From Dyella sp. SG609 (GTDB lineage: Bacteria; Pseudomonadota; Gammaproteobacteria; Xanthomonadales; Rhodanobacteraceae): a stretch of DNA of 64,000 nt. Position 1 is the stretch's first letter, and every line of letters begins with the position of its first letter. Position numbers and translations under genes: made by a program. Below, one piece after another: positions 37,212 to 48,300 of this stretch. The stretch covers positions 62,001 to 126,000 of the forward strand of contig NZ_JAAZQJ010000010.1 of assembly GCF_012275375.1 (NCBI RefSeq). The letters are read 5' to 3'. The notes beneath the pieces were generated by a model, which was not told the origin of the DNA, searched no databases, and saw nothing but the letters and a program-made list of their open reading frames with translations.

Positions 37212-37311
37212 CGGGAATAGGGAATAGGGAATAGGGAATGGTAAAAGCGCGGCGCGACAAGCTCGTAGGGCGCTGCTTTTACTATTCCCGATTCCCTATT
37301 CCCGATTCCCG
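37212..37311. repeat. GGGAATAGGGAAT array in inverted orientation between serA and the flavoenzyme gene
   Basis: Left arm: four direct copies of GGGAAT(A/G)-type heptamers followed by GGTAAAAGCGC. Right arm: GCGCTGCTTTTACT followed by ATTCCCGATTCCCTATTCCC. The arms can form a long imperfect hairpin. Similar GGGAATAGGGAATC runs are common in Xanthomonadaceae intergenic DNA (general knowledge). It occupies the shared promoter region of two divergent genes. Confidence 0.85.
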
Positions 37312-37394
37312 CCAAAGCCACACTATGCGGCAGCGCAGCACTGGACCGCAACGGCTGCGGCTGGCAGGCTGGGTGACTCGTTTACGGAGTCGCC

Positions 37395-38777
37395 ATGACC
37401 GCATCCGCTCTCGCCGACCTGGCCGCCCGCCTGCCCGAATTGCGCCTGCTCACGGAGCCGGCCGATCTGGAGCACTACGGCCGCGACTGGACCCGCCGCT
37501 GGACGCCGGCCCCGCTGGCCATCGCCCTGCCGGCCACGGTGGAAGAGGCCCAGGCCGTGGTGCGCTGGGCCAACGAGCATGGCGTGGCGCTGGTGCCCTC
37601 GGGCGGGCGCACTGGCCTTTCCGGTGGCGCGGTGGCCGCGAAGGGCGAGCTGGTGCTGAGCCTGGAGCGCATGAACCGCGTGCTCGGCTTCGACCCGATC
37701 GACCGCACTCTCACCGTGCAGGCCGGCATCGCGCTGCAGGCCGTGCACGACGCCGCACGCACGCACGGGCTGATCTATCCGGTCGACTTCGCCGCGCGCG
37801 GCTCCTGCTCCATCGGCGGCAATATCGCCACCAATGCCGGCGGTATCCGGGTGATCCGCTACGGCAATACGCGCGAATGGATCGCGGGCCTGAAGGTGAT
37901 CGCCGGCAACGGCGAGCTGCTCGAACTCAATCGCGGCCTGATCAAGAATTCCAGCGGCTACGATCTGCGCCATCTCACCATCGGCTCCGAGGGCACGCTG
38001 GGCATCGTGGTGGAAGCCACCCTGCGCCTGGCCGAGCCGCCTCCGCCTTCGCAGGTGATGCTGCTGGCGCTGCCGGACATGGCCGCGCTGATGCAGGTGT
38101 TCGCGTTGTTCCGCGCGCGGCTGAAGCTGCAGGCTTTCGAATTCTTCACCGACGTCGCGCTGCGCCACGTGCTGGCGCACGGCGCGCAGCCCGCGCTCGA
38201 CGGCGAGCATCCGTTCTACGTGGTCACCGAATTCGACGCCGCCGACGAAGCCGCGCAGGACGCCGCCCTGGCCGCGTTCGAGCACGGCGTCAACGAGGGC
38301 TGGATCGCCGACGGCGCGATCGCGCAGAGCGAGGCCCAGGCCGCCGCGCTGTGGCGCCTGCGCGAAGGCATCACCGAAAGCCTGGCGCCGCACAAGCCCT
38401 ACAAGAACGACATCTCCCTGCGCATCGGCGCGCTGCCGGCTTTCCTGGACGAGATCCAGGCCCTGCTGGGGCAGGCCTATCCGCACTTCGAGGTGGTGTG
38501 GTTCGGCCATATCGGCGACGGCAACCTGCATATCAATGTGCTCAAGCCCGAAGGCCTGGCCGATGCCGAGTTCATCGCCCAGTGCGAGCAGGTGACCAAG
38601 CTGCTGGCCGAAGCGCTCAAGCGCCATGGCGGCAGCATCTCGGCCGAACACGGCATCGGCCTGGTGAAGAAGGCGTATCTGGAGAGCACGCGCAGCGCGG
38701 CGGAAATCGCGCTGATGCGGGGCGTGAAGCAGGTGTTCGATCCGAGCGGCATCCTCAACCCCGGCAAGCTGTTTTAG
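37395..38777 (+). CDS. FAD-linked oxidase, D-2-hydroxyglutarate dehydrogenase / GlcD type
   Basis: A 460-residue flavoenzyme: PCMH FAD-binding domain (LVPSGGRTGLSGGAVA; SCSIGGNIATNAGG; HLTIGSEGTLGIVVEA) and C-terminal FAD-oxidase domain with HIGDGNLHINVL and the metal-binding SAEHGIGLVKK. These are the motifs of D-lactate, glycolate and D-2-hydroxyglutarate dehydrogenases. Because it is divergent from serA, D-2-hydroxyglutarate is the most likely substrate: this enzyme would remove the by-product that helps pull the SerA reaction forward, as shown in Pseudomonas. Electron acceptor unknown. Confidence 0.87.
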   Translation: MTASALADLAARLPELRLLTEPADLEHYGRDWTRRWTPAPLAIALPATVEEAQAVVRWANEHGVALVPSGGRTGLSGGAVAAKGELVLSLERMNRVLGFDPIDRTLTVQAGIALQAVHDAARTHGLIYPVDFAARGSCSIGGNIATNAGGIRVIRYGNTREWIAGLKVIAGNGELLELNRGLIKNSSGYDLRHLTIGSEGTLGIVVEATLRLAEPPPPSQVMLLALPDMAALMQVFALFRARLKLQAFEFFTDVALRHVLAHGAQPALDGEHPFYVVTEFDAADEAAQDAALAAFEHGVNEGWIADGAIAQSEAQAAALWRLREGITESLAPHKPYKNDISLRIGALPAFLDEIQALLGQAYPHFEVVWFGHIGDGNLHINVLKPEGLADAEFIAQCEQVTKLLAEALKRHGGSISAEHGIGLVKKAYLESTRSAAEIALMRGVKQVFDPSGILNPGKLF

Positions 38778-38804
38778 GGGCTTGCGGTATCCTCGGCGCT
38801 TTGA

Positions 38805-39779
<975 letters not shown>

Positions 39780-39783
39780 TGCT

Positions 39784-39914
39784 CGTCATTCCGGCGCAGG
39801 CCGGAATCCAGTAACGATACCGTTTGATTGTCGCGAAACTTTAAAGGCGCTTTTTGGGCGCTCACGCTTGCCCGAGCGCGTCGCTACTGGATTCCGGCCT
39901 GCGCCGGAATGACG
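39784..39914. repeat. CATTCCGGCGCAGGCCGGAATCCAG inverted repeat, full element
   Basis: The ~30-base arm starting CGTCATTCCGGCGCAGGCC at 39784 recurs inverted at 39885-39914, flanking ~70 bases. Related copies are at 43053-43082 and 55057-55187. It is a dispersed REP-like element. Confidence 0.85.
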
Positions 39915-39972
39915 GCGGTAGGTAGGGCGGAAGCCACGTGTGCGGTTGGCCATTCTGTCGGCCACAAAAGAA

Positions 39973-40004
39973 AAAGGCCACGCCCTTCGCCGGGCGTGGC
40001 CTTT
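39973..40004. terminator. Bidirectional terminator downstream of pip and the nuclease gene
   Basis: AAAGGCCACGCC and GGCGTGGCCTTT pair perfectly across an 8-nt loop, with A-runs and T-runs on both sides. It is flanked by two repeat elements; the whole 337-bp gap 39780-40116 contains only repeats and this hairpin. Confidence 0.85.
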
Positions 40005-40022
40005 CCGTTATTGCCGGCGGCA

Positions 40023-40111
40023 TAGGTTGGGGTGAGCGCAGCGAACCCCAACATCGACCACCGTCACGCGTATCGCATCGCTGGGGTTCGCCTGTGGCTC
40101 ACCCCAACCTG
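40023..40111. repeat. GTAGGTTGGGGTGAGC-type inverted repeat, copy 1
   Basis: AGGTTGGGGTGAGC at 40024-40037 is inverted at 40097-40110, with an inner pair GCGAACCCCA / TGGGGTTCGC. The same two-level inverted repeat occurs four more times in this window (54845, 54969, 60053, 61330). Confidence 0.88.
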
Positions 40112-40116
40112 CATTT

Positions 40117-42933
40117 TCAGTGCTGCTTGCCGTGGCCGTCGTGGCCGTCGTGGCCATCGTGGCCATCGTGGCCATGATCGTGATCGCCATGCGGATCGAA
40201 CATCGCCGGCGCGAACAGGTCGAGCACGAAGCCGTCGTGGTCCGAGGCGCCGATCGCCTTGGTCCAGTCCGGGGCGTTCGCGGCGTCGGCTTCGGTCTGC
40301 GCGGGTGCGTCGAGGTCGGCGCGGCCGTACTGCATGTGCAGGAAGCGGAACTGCGCGGCGCGGTTCAGCAGGGCATGGTCGAGCACCTGCACGGTCGGCA
40401 CTTCGCGGCCGGAGTTGCCGCTGCCGGCCTGCGTATAGCCCTGGATCTCGCCGAAGTTCTCGGTGAACAGGAACGAGTAGCGATCGTTCTCCGGCACCGA
40501 TTCCACCGCGTTCCACAGCGCCGGGCGCACGATGTTCTGGCCCAGCTTCAGCTGGTTCTCGCTGTCCTTGTACTTGCCCGAGATCAGGCCGACCACGTCC
40601 ACCCAGCCATCGCTGAACTGGTAGGCGTTGAAGTCGCCCACCACCAGCAGCGGCTGCGAGGGATAGCGGGTCTGCAGTTCCTGCACCTGCTTGGCCAGCG
40701 ATACCGCCTGCGTGTAGCGCTTCAGGCGATCGCGCACGGCGGTGGCGTTGTCCTTGTCCACATTGGTGCGGGCCTTCGGGTGCGCCGAGATCACGTGGAA
40801 GCGCATGCCGCGCACTTCGGCCGTCAGCAGCAGCGGCGGATGGTCGTGGACGAACGCGGTGCTGCCGTTGTCGTTCCAGGTTTCGTCCGCGCCGAGCTGG
40901 CGCACCGACTGCACGCGAATGCCGCGGTCGGCGCGCACCAGGAAGCCGACGTTGATGCCGCTGGGGTCATGGCCCGGCAGCAGGTAGGCGTCGTACTTCA
41001 CCGGATAGTCGTCGCCCAGCTGCTTGGCCAGGCCCTGCAGCACCGCCAGGCTCTTCACCTCTTCGGTGGACAGCACGTCCGGCAGCTTCAGCACGCTGCC
41101 GACATAGGCCGACAGGCGGCGGGTCTTCAGCGCCACCTGGTCCGGCGTCGGCTCCTTGCTGTCGCCGCTGCAGGTGAAGGTGGTGTTGAACTCGCTGTCG
41201 CAGAAGCGCTCCATGTTGAACGCGCCGATGCGCAGCGCGAACGGCGGCTTCGGCAGCACGGGGCGCGGCATCGGCGCGGCGCGCTTCACTTCGATCCTGA
41301 TCGGGATGAAGGTGTAGGCGCCGAAGTCGTACGAGATGATGCCCTCGGCACGGAAGGTGGTGCCGGCGACGAACGGGGTGTTGACCGGCACGGCGCCGAA
41401 GTCGTCGGTGTTCATCTTGAACACTTCCGGATTGCCGCTCCAGTTGGGCAGGCTGACGCCGGCCGGCACCGGCACGCCGAAGCGCACGCCCGGCTGGCGC
41501 AGCGAACGCTTGCCGTTGGCGGTGATGCTCACCTCGGCGAACGGCTCAGTGCTGAAGCGCTTGTTGCCCGTGTTGATCATGCCGTCCTCGATCACCACGC
41601 GCATGCCCACGAAGCACTGGAAGTTGGTGGCGCCGCAGGACAGCTGGTTCGGATCGGACGACGGCGTGCGCGCACCGAAGATCACCGCCTTCGGCAGCCG
41701 CGCGCCATGTGCGGTCACGGTGACGGTGGCGTTCTTCAGTTCCGTCAGGTGGTAGTAGTTGTCGACCTTGGCGGCCACGTCCACCACGTCGCCCACGGCG
41801 ACCGCCGGCTTGGACGAGGTGAACACGTACACGCCGTTGGAGGTGAGCGGATCGGCATCCACGCGGTTGTCCGGCGTCTGCATGGTGAAGCCGGCCGGGC
41901 CCACCGCGGTGACGATGTTGCCGCTGGTGATCACCGACTTGCCCAGCAGCGGCGAGCTCTGCTCGCGGCCCTGGATCTGCCAGATTTCCGCGGCGACCGG
42001 GATGTCGTACAGGATCGCGCCGATCGCGCTGTCGCGCGCCAGCGTGGCGCCGCCGGTGACCTGGTCGAGCTTGACCAGGAAGGCCTTGTCCGGCGAGCCG
42101 GTGTTGCGGCCGTGCACCACCACGTTGAAGCTGGCCTGGGTCTGGCCCGCGGCGATGTTCAGCGTGGTGTCGACGGCTTCGTAATCGCCGGCGGCGACGG
42201 TGGCGCTGTCGTCCTGGGTCGCCGCATGCACGCTCACGCCGCCGGCCGGGGCCGGCTGGTTGAGCGTGACGGTGAACGGCATGGTGACGTTGGCGGCGCC
42301 GTGCACGGTGGCGCTGGAGTCGGCGATCGACAGCGACAGGTTCATCACCGCGCAGGCGCTGGCGGCGTTGTGCGGCGCGGTGGGCGTGACCACCACGAAG
42401 TCGGACTGGTTGTCGCCGGTGTTTTGCGGCAGGCCGGCGCCATTGGTCTTGCGGCCGTAGCCCTTGTCCGCATTGGTGCTGCCCAGCGAGGTCAGCGGCG
42501 TGCCGGCCTTGTAGGCGGAGCCGGCGGAGAGGCCGACCTGGTCGACCAGCTGGCCGCTGGCGTCGAGCAGGGCCAGGCCGCCGTCGTCGGTGACGCCGGT
42601 GCTGTATTTCAGGTCGCCCGCGACGCTGCCGGAGTAGCCGCCGCTCGCGCTGTTGGTCAGCAGCAGGTGGCAGCCCGGCGCGATCGACGTGCCGCTGGGG
42701 AAGGTCAGGCGCGTGCCGGTGGTGCCGCTCGCGTTCGATGCATTGAATTTGTAGCCGGAGACGTCCAGCGCGGTGGCGCCAGCGTTGAACAGTTCGACGA
42801 ATTCGTCATTGCCGCCAGCGGGGCCGCGGACGCGGAACTGGCTGATGCTGAGGTCGGCCGCCTGGGCGGTGGCGATCGACGCGATTGCTAGCAACGCGGC
42901 CCATAGGGCGCGCCGGGCGTGCTTTGCTTCCAT
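40117..42933 (-). CDS. Secreted ExeM/EndA-like nuclease with lamin-tail domain and His/Asp/Gly-rich tail
   Basis: A 938-residue exported protein (signal peptide to ATAQA). Order: lamin-tail domain (~25-150; LSISQFRVRGPAGGNDEFVE), a Calx-beta-like stretch (~200-310), an OB-like region, then an endonuclease/exonuclease/phosphatase domain (~560-900) with NMERFCDSEFN, STEEVKSLAVLQGL, ISAHPKART, LVVGDFNAYQFSDG and ASDHDGFVLDL, the last giving the catalytic Asp-His pair. This matches ExeM-type extracellular DNases of biofilm bacteria. The C-terminus is a run of four HDG units plus more His and Asp, a likely metal-binding tail. AGGGAG precedes ATG 42933. Confidence 0.87.
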   Translation of the reverse strand: MEAKHARRALWAALLAIASIATAQAADLSISQFRVRGPAGGNDEFVELFNAGATALDVSGYKFNASNASGTTGTRLTFPSGTSIAPGCHLLLTNSASGGYSGSVAGDLKYSTGVTDDGGLALLDASGQLVDQVGLSAGSAYKAGTPLTSLGSTNADKGYGRKTNGAGLPQNTGDNQSDFVVVTPTAPHNAASACAVMNLSLSIADSSATVHGAANVTMPFTVTLNQPAPAGGVSVHAATQDDSATVAAGDYEAVDTTLNIAAGQTQASFNVVVHGRNTGSPDKAFLVKLDQVTGGATLARDSAIGAILYDIPVAAEIWQIQGREQSSPLLGKSVITSGNIVTAVGPAGFTMQTPDNRVDADPLTSNGVYVFTSSKPAVAVGDVVDVAAKVDNYYHLTELKNATVTVTAHGARLPKAVIFGARTPSSDPNQLSCGATNFQCFVGMRVVIEDGMINTGNKRFSTEPFAEVSITANGKRSLRQPGVRFGVPVPAGVSLPNWSGNPEVFKMNTDDFGAVPVNTPFVAGTTFRAEGIISYDFGAYTFIPIRIEVKRAAPMPRPVLPKPPFALRIGAFNMERFCDSEFNTTFTCSGDSKEPTPDQVALKTRRLSAYVGSVLKLPDVLSTEEVKSLAVLQGLAKQLGDDYPVKYDAYLLPGHDPSGINVGFLVRADRGIRVQSVRQLGADETWNDNGSTAFVHDHPPLLLTAEVRGMRFHVISAHPKARTNVDKDNATAVRDRLKRYTQAVSLAKQVQELQTRYPSQPLLVVGDFNAYQFSDGWVDVVGLISGKYKDSENQLKLGQNIVRPALWNAVESVPENDRYSFLFTENFGEIQGYTQAGSGNSGREVPTVQVLDHALLNRAAQFRFLHMQYGRADLDAPAQTEADAANAPDWTKAIGASDHDGFVLDLFAPAMFDPHGDHDHGHDGHDGHDGHDGHGKQH

Positions 42934-43474
42934 TGACCCACTCCCTTGTTGAAGGATCCGGATGGATCCTTCCGGGGAAAATAGCAATTTATTGCGACAG
43001 AATTGCTAATGGGGGTCTCAGTAGGGAGGGTGGGGCTGGCGCCCCGGGGGCTCGTCATCCCGGCGTAGGCCGGGATCCAGTAGCGACTAGGTGTGGTTGT
43101 CGCGACTTGGCCGCTTATGCAGCGGGCATTTCGGACGCCTGCCGGCGCCCGAGTCACTTTCTCTTTGCTGGCCCAAAGAGAAAGTAACCAAAGAGAAATG
43201 GCCTCAAGTCAAAGGCTCGCGACGCGACTAGAAGGAGCGGTGGGCGGCTGCGGTAACTTGATTAACCTGGGTCTACACGAAACCACAGTGCGTTTACGTA
43301 ACGCGTACTTCAACGTGCCGTGGCCGAGAGGACGTTCAAGGAACGAGGCCAGCTTTGGCTCTTCGTTCCTGCCTACCTCACCACTACACCCCTCTCCCCT
43401 CCGGGGAGAGGGCAGGGTGAGGGGCCGGGGCTCGCCCAGATTTTTATTGAGCAAAAGCGTTCGCGGTTTTCCTT
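42934..43474. other. Repeat-filled 541-bp gap between the nuclease gene and upp
   Basis: No convincing gene. It contains a single arm of the CATTCCGG-type repeat (43053-43082), a perfect 12-bp hairpin ACTTTCTCTTTG/CAAAGAGAAAGT at 43156-43185, and a CCCTCTCCCC/GGGGAGAGGG hairpin at 43390-43412. The presence of three unrelated palindromic families suggests a landing zone for REP-like elements. The weak open frames here use these repeats and look spurious. Confidence 0.75.
43156..43185. repeat. Perfect 12-bp palindrome ACTTTCTCTTTG
   Basis: Arms 43156-43167 and 43174-43185 with a 6-nt loop. AAAGAGAAAGTAACC palindromes of this type recur in many Xanthomonadales genomes (general knowledge); only one copy is in this window. 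Confidence 0.75.
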
Positions 43475-44116
43475 TCAACCCGCTGGCAGCTGCTTGGTGC
43501 CGAAAATCTTGTCGCCCGCATCGCCCAGGCCCGGCAGGATGTAGCCGTGTTCGTTGAGGTGGTCGTCGATGGCGGCGGTGTAGATCTCGATGTCGGGGTG
43601 GGCGGCCTCGATGCGCTTCAGGCCTTCCGGTGCCGCGACCAGGAACAGGCCTTTGATGCGTTTGCAGCCGGCGGCCTTGAGCATGTCTACCGTGGCGACC
43701 AGCGTGCCGGCGGTGGCGAGCATGGGGTCGACGATCAGGGCGATGCGTTCGTCCATGCGGCCGGTCAGTTTTTCGTAGTAGGCGATGGGCTTGAGGGTTT
43801 CCTCGTCGCGCTGCAGGCCGACCACGCTCACCTTCGCCGCGGGGATCAGGTCGAGCACGCCGGGCAGCATGCCAAGGCCCGCGCGCAGGATCGGCACGAT
43901 GGTGATCTTCTTGCCCTTGATCTGATGCACAGTCAGCGGACCCGCCCAACCGTCGATGTGCTTGTCCACCGTCTCCAGGTCCTTGGTCGCCTCGTAGGTG
44001 AGCAGGGCGGCGACTTCGGAGGCGAGTTCGCGGAATTCCTTGGTGCTGATGCCGGCGCGGCGCATCAGGCCGAGCTTGTGCTGGATGAGCGGGTGGCGGA
44101 CTTCGACGAGCTTCAT
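43475..44116 (-). CDS. upp: Uracil phosphoribosyltransferase
   Basis: A 213-residue salvage enzyme making UMP from uracil and PRPP. Family motifs: [14 protein letters not shown] at the N-terminus, ILRAGLGML, the PRPP loop [15 protein letters not shown] and the uracil site [17 protein letters not shown] near the C-terminus. ATG 44116 gives the family start; longer frames upstream are unrelated. A single gene followed by repeats. Confidence 0.97.
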   Translation of the reverse strand: MKLVEVRHPLIQHKLGLMRRAGISTKEFRELASEVAALLTYEATKDLETVDKHIDGWAGPLTVHQIKGKKITIVPILRAGLGMLPGVLDLIPAAKVSVVGLQRDEETLKPIAYYEKLTGRMDERIALIVDPMLATAGTLVATVDMLKAAGCKRIKGLFLVAAPEGLKRIEAAHPDIEIYTAAIDDHLNEHGYILPGLGDAGDKIFGTKQLPAG

Positions 44117-44177
44117 GGGGCGTCCTGCTTGGCGGAATGCGGGGATTATGGCGCAGCGGGAATGATTCGTTTCCCCC

Positions 44178-44213
44178 AAAAAGCAAAGGCGCCGCTTCCT
44201 CGAAGCGGCGCCT
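44178..44213 (-). terminator. Rho-independent terminator of the PsiF-like gene
   Basis: On the minus strand AAGGCGCCGCTT, CGAGG loop, AAGCGGCGCCTT, then TGCTTTTT. It ends the PsiF gene before upp. Confidence 0.88.
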
Positions 44214-44239
44214 TGCGGCGATACACCGGTGCAGGAGTT

Positions 44240-44575
44240 TTACGGGCTCGCCGCGGCGCCGCCGCTCAGACACGAGCTCATGAACTTTTTGCGGTCGTCG
44301 CCCTTCAGGGTCTTGGCTTTCGTATCCGCATTGCAGGCCTTCATCTTTTCCTGCTGGGTCATCTTCGCCGGTGCAGCGGCTTCGCCCTTCAGGCAGCTGC
44401 TCATGAAGGCCTTGCGCTCGTCGCCCTTCTTGCCGGTCGCCTGCTTGTTGCAGTCGGCCATGCGCTGCTGCTGCGGGGTCAGTTCCTTCTTGGCCTGCGG
44501 GGCGGCGAAAGCGGTGGCGGAAACGGCGAGGGCCAGGGCGAGGCTGGCGGCGGTCAGGCTGAAACGCAAGAACAT
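44240..44575 (-). CDS. PsiF-repeat periplasmic protein
   Basis: A 111-residue protein with signal peptide (cleavage near ATAFAA) and two PsiF repeats of ~33 residues: LTPQQQRMADCNKQATGKKG...FMSSCLKG and MTQQEKMKACNADTKAKTLKG...FMSSCLSG. Each has two Cys and likely one disulfide. PsiF is phosphate-starvation induced in E. coli; no Pho box was recognised here, and the function is unknown. ATG 44575 has GGAGGG upstream. Confidence 0.9.
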   Translation of the reverse strand: MFLRFSLTAASLALALAVSATAFAAPQAKKELTPQQQRMADCNKQATGKKGDERKAFMSSCLKGEAAAPAKMTQQEKMKACNADTKAKTLKGDDRKKFMSSCLSGGAAASP

Positions 44576-44691
44576 GCGGGTACCCTCCTGGAATGGACCG
44601 GCGAGTGCCGGTGGGCGCAAGTCTATGCCGCTTGCCGCGCTTGGGTAGAGGGGGAACGCCGGGCTCCGCGCCCGGCGTTCATGCGGCAAGC

Positions 44692-46188
44692 TCAGGCCGC
44701 TTCGGCCTTCAGCTTGCGTGGGCCCTGCTGCAGCGCCTGGCGCACGTGGGCGACCACCAGGTCCACCTCGGCGCTGGTCACCTTGAAGTGCGGGGTGAAG
44801 CGCAGCGAGTTGACGCCGCCGTGGATCACGCCGACGCCGCGCTCGCGCATGTATTCCTCGATCGAACCCGCGCCGTAGCACTTGAACTCCGCCGACAGCT
44901 CGCAGGAGAACAGCAGGCCGGTGCCCTGCACCTTGGTGATCAGGCCGCCGAGTTCGCCCTTCAGCGCGTTGAGCTTGTCGACGAATTCCTTGCCGCGCTC
45001 GCGGATGTTGGCGCGCACCTCGTCGTTGAGCTCGTGCAGCGTGGCCAGCGCCACGTCCAGCGCGCGCGGGTTGGCAGTCATGGTGTTGCCGTAGATGCCC
45101 TTGCGGTACAGGCCGGCGGCGCGCTCGTTCACCGCCAGCACCGACAGCGGATACTGGCCGGCGTTGAGCGCCTTGGAGAAGGTTTCCATGTCCGGCGCCG
45201 GCAGCTTCTCGAAGCCGGGATAGTCGGTGAGCGACAGCACGCCATGCGCGCGCAGGCCGGCCTGGATCGAATCGATCAGCAGCATCGAGCCGTGCGCTTC
45301 GGTGAGTTCGCGCGCGGCCTTGTAGAACTCCGGCGTCACGGCGCGGCCGGGATCGCCTTCGCCCATCACCGGTTCCAGGAACATCGCCTCGATGAACCAG
45401 CCGTGGCGGTCGGCATCGGCGAACGCGGCTTCCAGCTGCGCCACGTCGTACGGCGCCACCGTGATCAGCGTGTCCTCGTGGCGATAGCTGGCCAGGTGCT
45501 GCTGGTAGGTCTTGCGGGTGGAATCCGAATACAGCGCGGGTTTCTCAGTACGGCCGTGGAAGGCGCCCTTCACCGCGAGGCGCTTGATGGTGCGCCCGGC
45601 GTAGCGTGCGCCCGGCTCGGTCATCGCCTTGGCGTTGACGTCGGCGATGCGGCAGGCCAGCGAAACGGACTCGGAACCGGAGTTCAGGCACAGGTAGCGC
45701 GCATACGGATTGCCGCCGCGGTGGCGGCCGAGCTCGCGGTCCAGCGCCTTGGCAAAGCGCATCTGCGAGACGTTCGGCGTCATCACGTTGGCCATCACCT
45801 GCGGACGGCTCATCGCCGTGCGGATCGCCTCGTTGTTGTGGCCGAAACCGAGCATGCCGTAGCCGCCGTTGTCGTGGATCACCGCGCCCTTCAGCGTGAC
45901 CACCCACGGGCCGCGCGCGGCGGCGGGCAGATAGCGGTTGATGCCGTCGTCGGGATAGAAATTGACGAAGCCCGCCTGCGCCACCTGCAGCTGCTCGGCT
46001 TCGTCGAGCTTGAGGAAGTCGGCCAGCTCCGCGCGCAGCGCGCGATGCTGTTCGAGCGCTTCGCCGATGGCCTGCGCCAGTTCGGGGTGGCTGGCGGCGA
46101 AGCGTTCGACGGTGGCGTCGTCCAGGCCGGTGGTCTGCGGCGCGCCGCCGAAATCGCGCAATTCGCGCAGCTGATCGATCACACCCAT
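44692..46188 (-). CDS. PLP-dependent class III aminotransferase
   Basis: A 498-residue protein, a little longer than typical class III enzymes because of a ~75-residue helical N-terminal extension. Motifs: CLNSGSESVSLACRIAD (PLP phosphate), AFHGRTEKPALYSDSTRK, MLLIDSIQAGLRAHG with the PLP-pyridine Asp, the probable Schiff-base Lys in METFSKALNAGQYPLSVLAV, and GNTMTANPRA. Substrate is not evident; relatives act on ornithine, 4-aminobutyrate, lysine or diamines. AGGAGG-type ribosome site precedes the ATG. No pathway neighbours. Confidence 0.85.
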   Translation of the reverse strand: MGVIDQLRELRDFGGAPQTTGLDDATVERFAASHPELAQAIGEALEQHRALRAELADFLKLDEAEQLQVAQAGFVNFYPDDGINRYLPAAARGPWVVTLKGAVIHDNGGYGMLGFGHNNEAIRTAMSRPQVMANVMTPNVSQMRFAKALDRELGRHRGGNPYARYLCLNSGSESVSLACRIADVNAKAMTEPGARYAGRTIKRLAVKGAFHGRTEKPALYSDSTRKTYQQHLASYRHEDTLITVAPYDVAQLEAAFADADRHGWFIEAMFLEPVMGEGDPGRAVTPEFYKAARELTEAHGSMLLIDSIQAGLRAHGVLSLTDYPGFEKLPAPDMETFSKALNAGQYPLSVLAVNERAAGLYRKGIYGNTMTANPRALDVALATLHELNDEVRANIRERGKEFVDKLNALKGELGGLITKVQGTGLLFSCELSAEFKCYGAGSIEEYMRERGVGVIHGGVNSLRFTPHFKVTSAEVDLVVAHVRQALQQGPRKLKAEAA

Positions 46189-46486
46189 GATGACTCCTCC
46201 TCAAGGTACGCAAGCGCCGTTGGGGATGGCGCTTCCTGCCAACATCGCGATGAATGCTTTGGCGGGAGCCGATGACGATCATCTTGCGGCGATCGGAAAC
46301 TCCCGCTCAGTCGAGCGCGCCGCGCATGTTTCTGCGCCAGCGATTCACCGAGGATAACCCGCCTTCGTCAGCGCCGTAACCCCGGGGGGAGGGGCCGGAT
46401 GACGGCTGTCACGTGCGCGGGCTGACGTTGGCGAATGCCCGCCAGCCCTTGCGATGCCTAGCATTCCGGGCAAAGGAGGGAAACCC

Positions 46487-47412
<926 letters not shown>

Positions 47413-47413
<1 letters not shown>

Positions 47414-48207
47414 TGAACGCCGTCTCTTCCGCCATGCCTGCCGCATCCGCCTCGCGCGAGATGGGTTTCAGCCGGGTGCTCGGCGCCTACCTGCAGGAAG
47501 CGCGCGCCGAATGCCTGCGCTATCTGCGCAACCCGGGCTTCATGATCCCGACCCTGATCCTGCCCACCGCGTTCTATCTGATGTTCGGCATTCTGATCGG
47601 CCGCGCCAACGGTCCCGATGCACCGCGCTATCTGCTCGCCGCATATGGCACCTTCGGCGTGATGTCGCCTGGCCTGTTCGGCTTCGGCGTGGCCTTGTCG
47701 ATGGAGCGCGACAACGGTCTGCTGACCTTGAAGCGCGCCTTGCCGATGCCGCCGGGCGCGTATCTGCTGGGCAAGGTGGTGATGTCGATTTTCGCGGCGG
47801 CGGTGGTGTCCTGCATCCTGGTGCTGCTGGCCACGCTGGTGGCCCATGTGCAGCTGTCGGCGGCGCAGACGGCCGGGCTGTTCGCCACCAACCTGTTCGG
47901 CGCGCTGCCGTTCTGCGCGATGGGCCTGATGCTGGGCATGTTCATCAAGGGCACCGGCGGGCCTGGCATCGTCAACCTGATCTACCTGCCGATGGCTTTC
48001 ATGTCGGGCCTGTGGTTTCCGCTGTCGCTGATGCCCAAGGCGGTGCAGCAGATCGCGCTGGTGCTGCCGCCGTATCACCTCAACCAGGTGGCGCTGAACG
48101 TGGTAGGGCTGGGGCAGGAACCGGTGTGGCCGCACGTGGCGGCGCTGGCGGCCTTCACGGCGGTGTTCCTGGCCATCGCCGTGCGCCGCCTGCGGCGCCA
48201 CGGTTGA
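47413..48207 (+). CDS. ABC-2 type exporter permease
   Basis: A 264-residue membrane protein with six predicted helices (for example MIPTLILPTAFYLMFGILIG and VVMSIFAAAVVSCILVLLAT) and the ABC-2 hallmark near the end, IVNLIYLPMAFMSGLWFPLS. Start overlaps the ATPase stop (TGATG). Likely exports a lipid, drug or peptide; substrate unknown. Confidence 0.93.
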
Positions 48208-48300
48208 AGTAGCATGCGAAGGGCTGCGCAACCGCCGGTTGCGCAGCCGGATGCCATGAAGACGTTCGTTGTCACGCGACCTGCGGGGAGGGTCACCGCC

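Noticed and set aside
37214-37245. CRISPR-like array of short repeats
   Set aside because: The heptamers are contiguous without spacers and there are no cas genes.
40120-42891. 923-residue plus-strand frame opposite the nuclease gene
   Set aside because: Antisense shadow; the minus-strand frame has signal peptide and nuclease motifs.
43093-43557. 154-residue frame covering the gap before upp
   Set aside because: Built largely from palindromic repeats and overlapping the 3' end of upp on the other strand.
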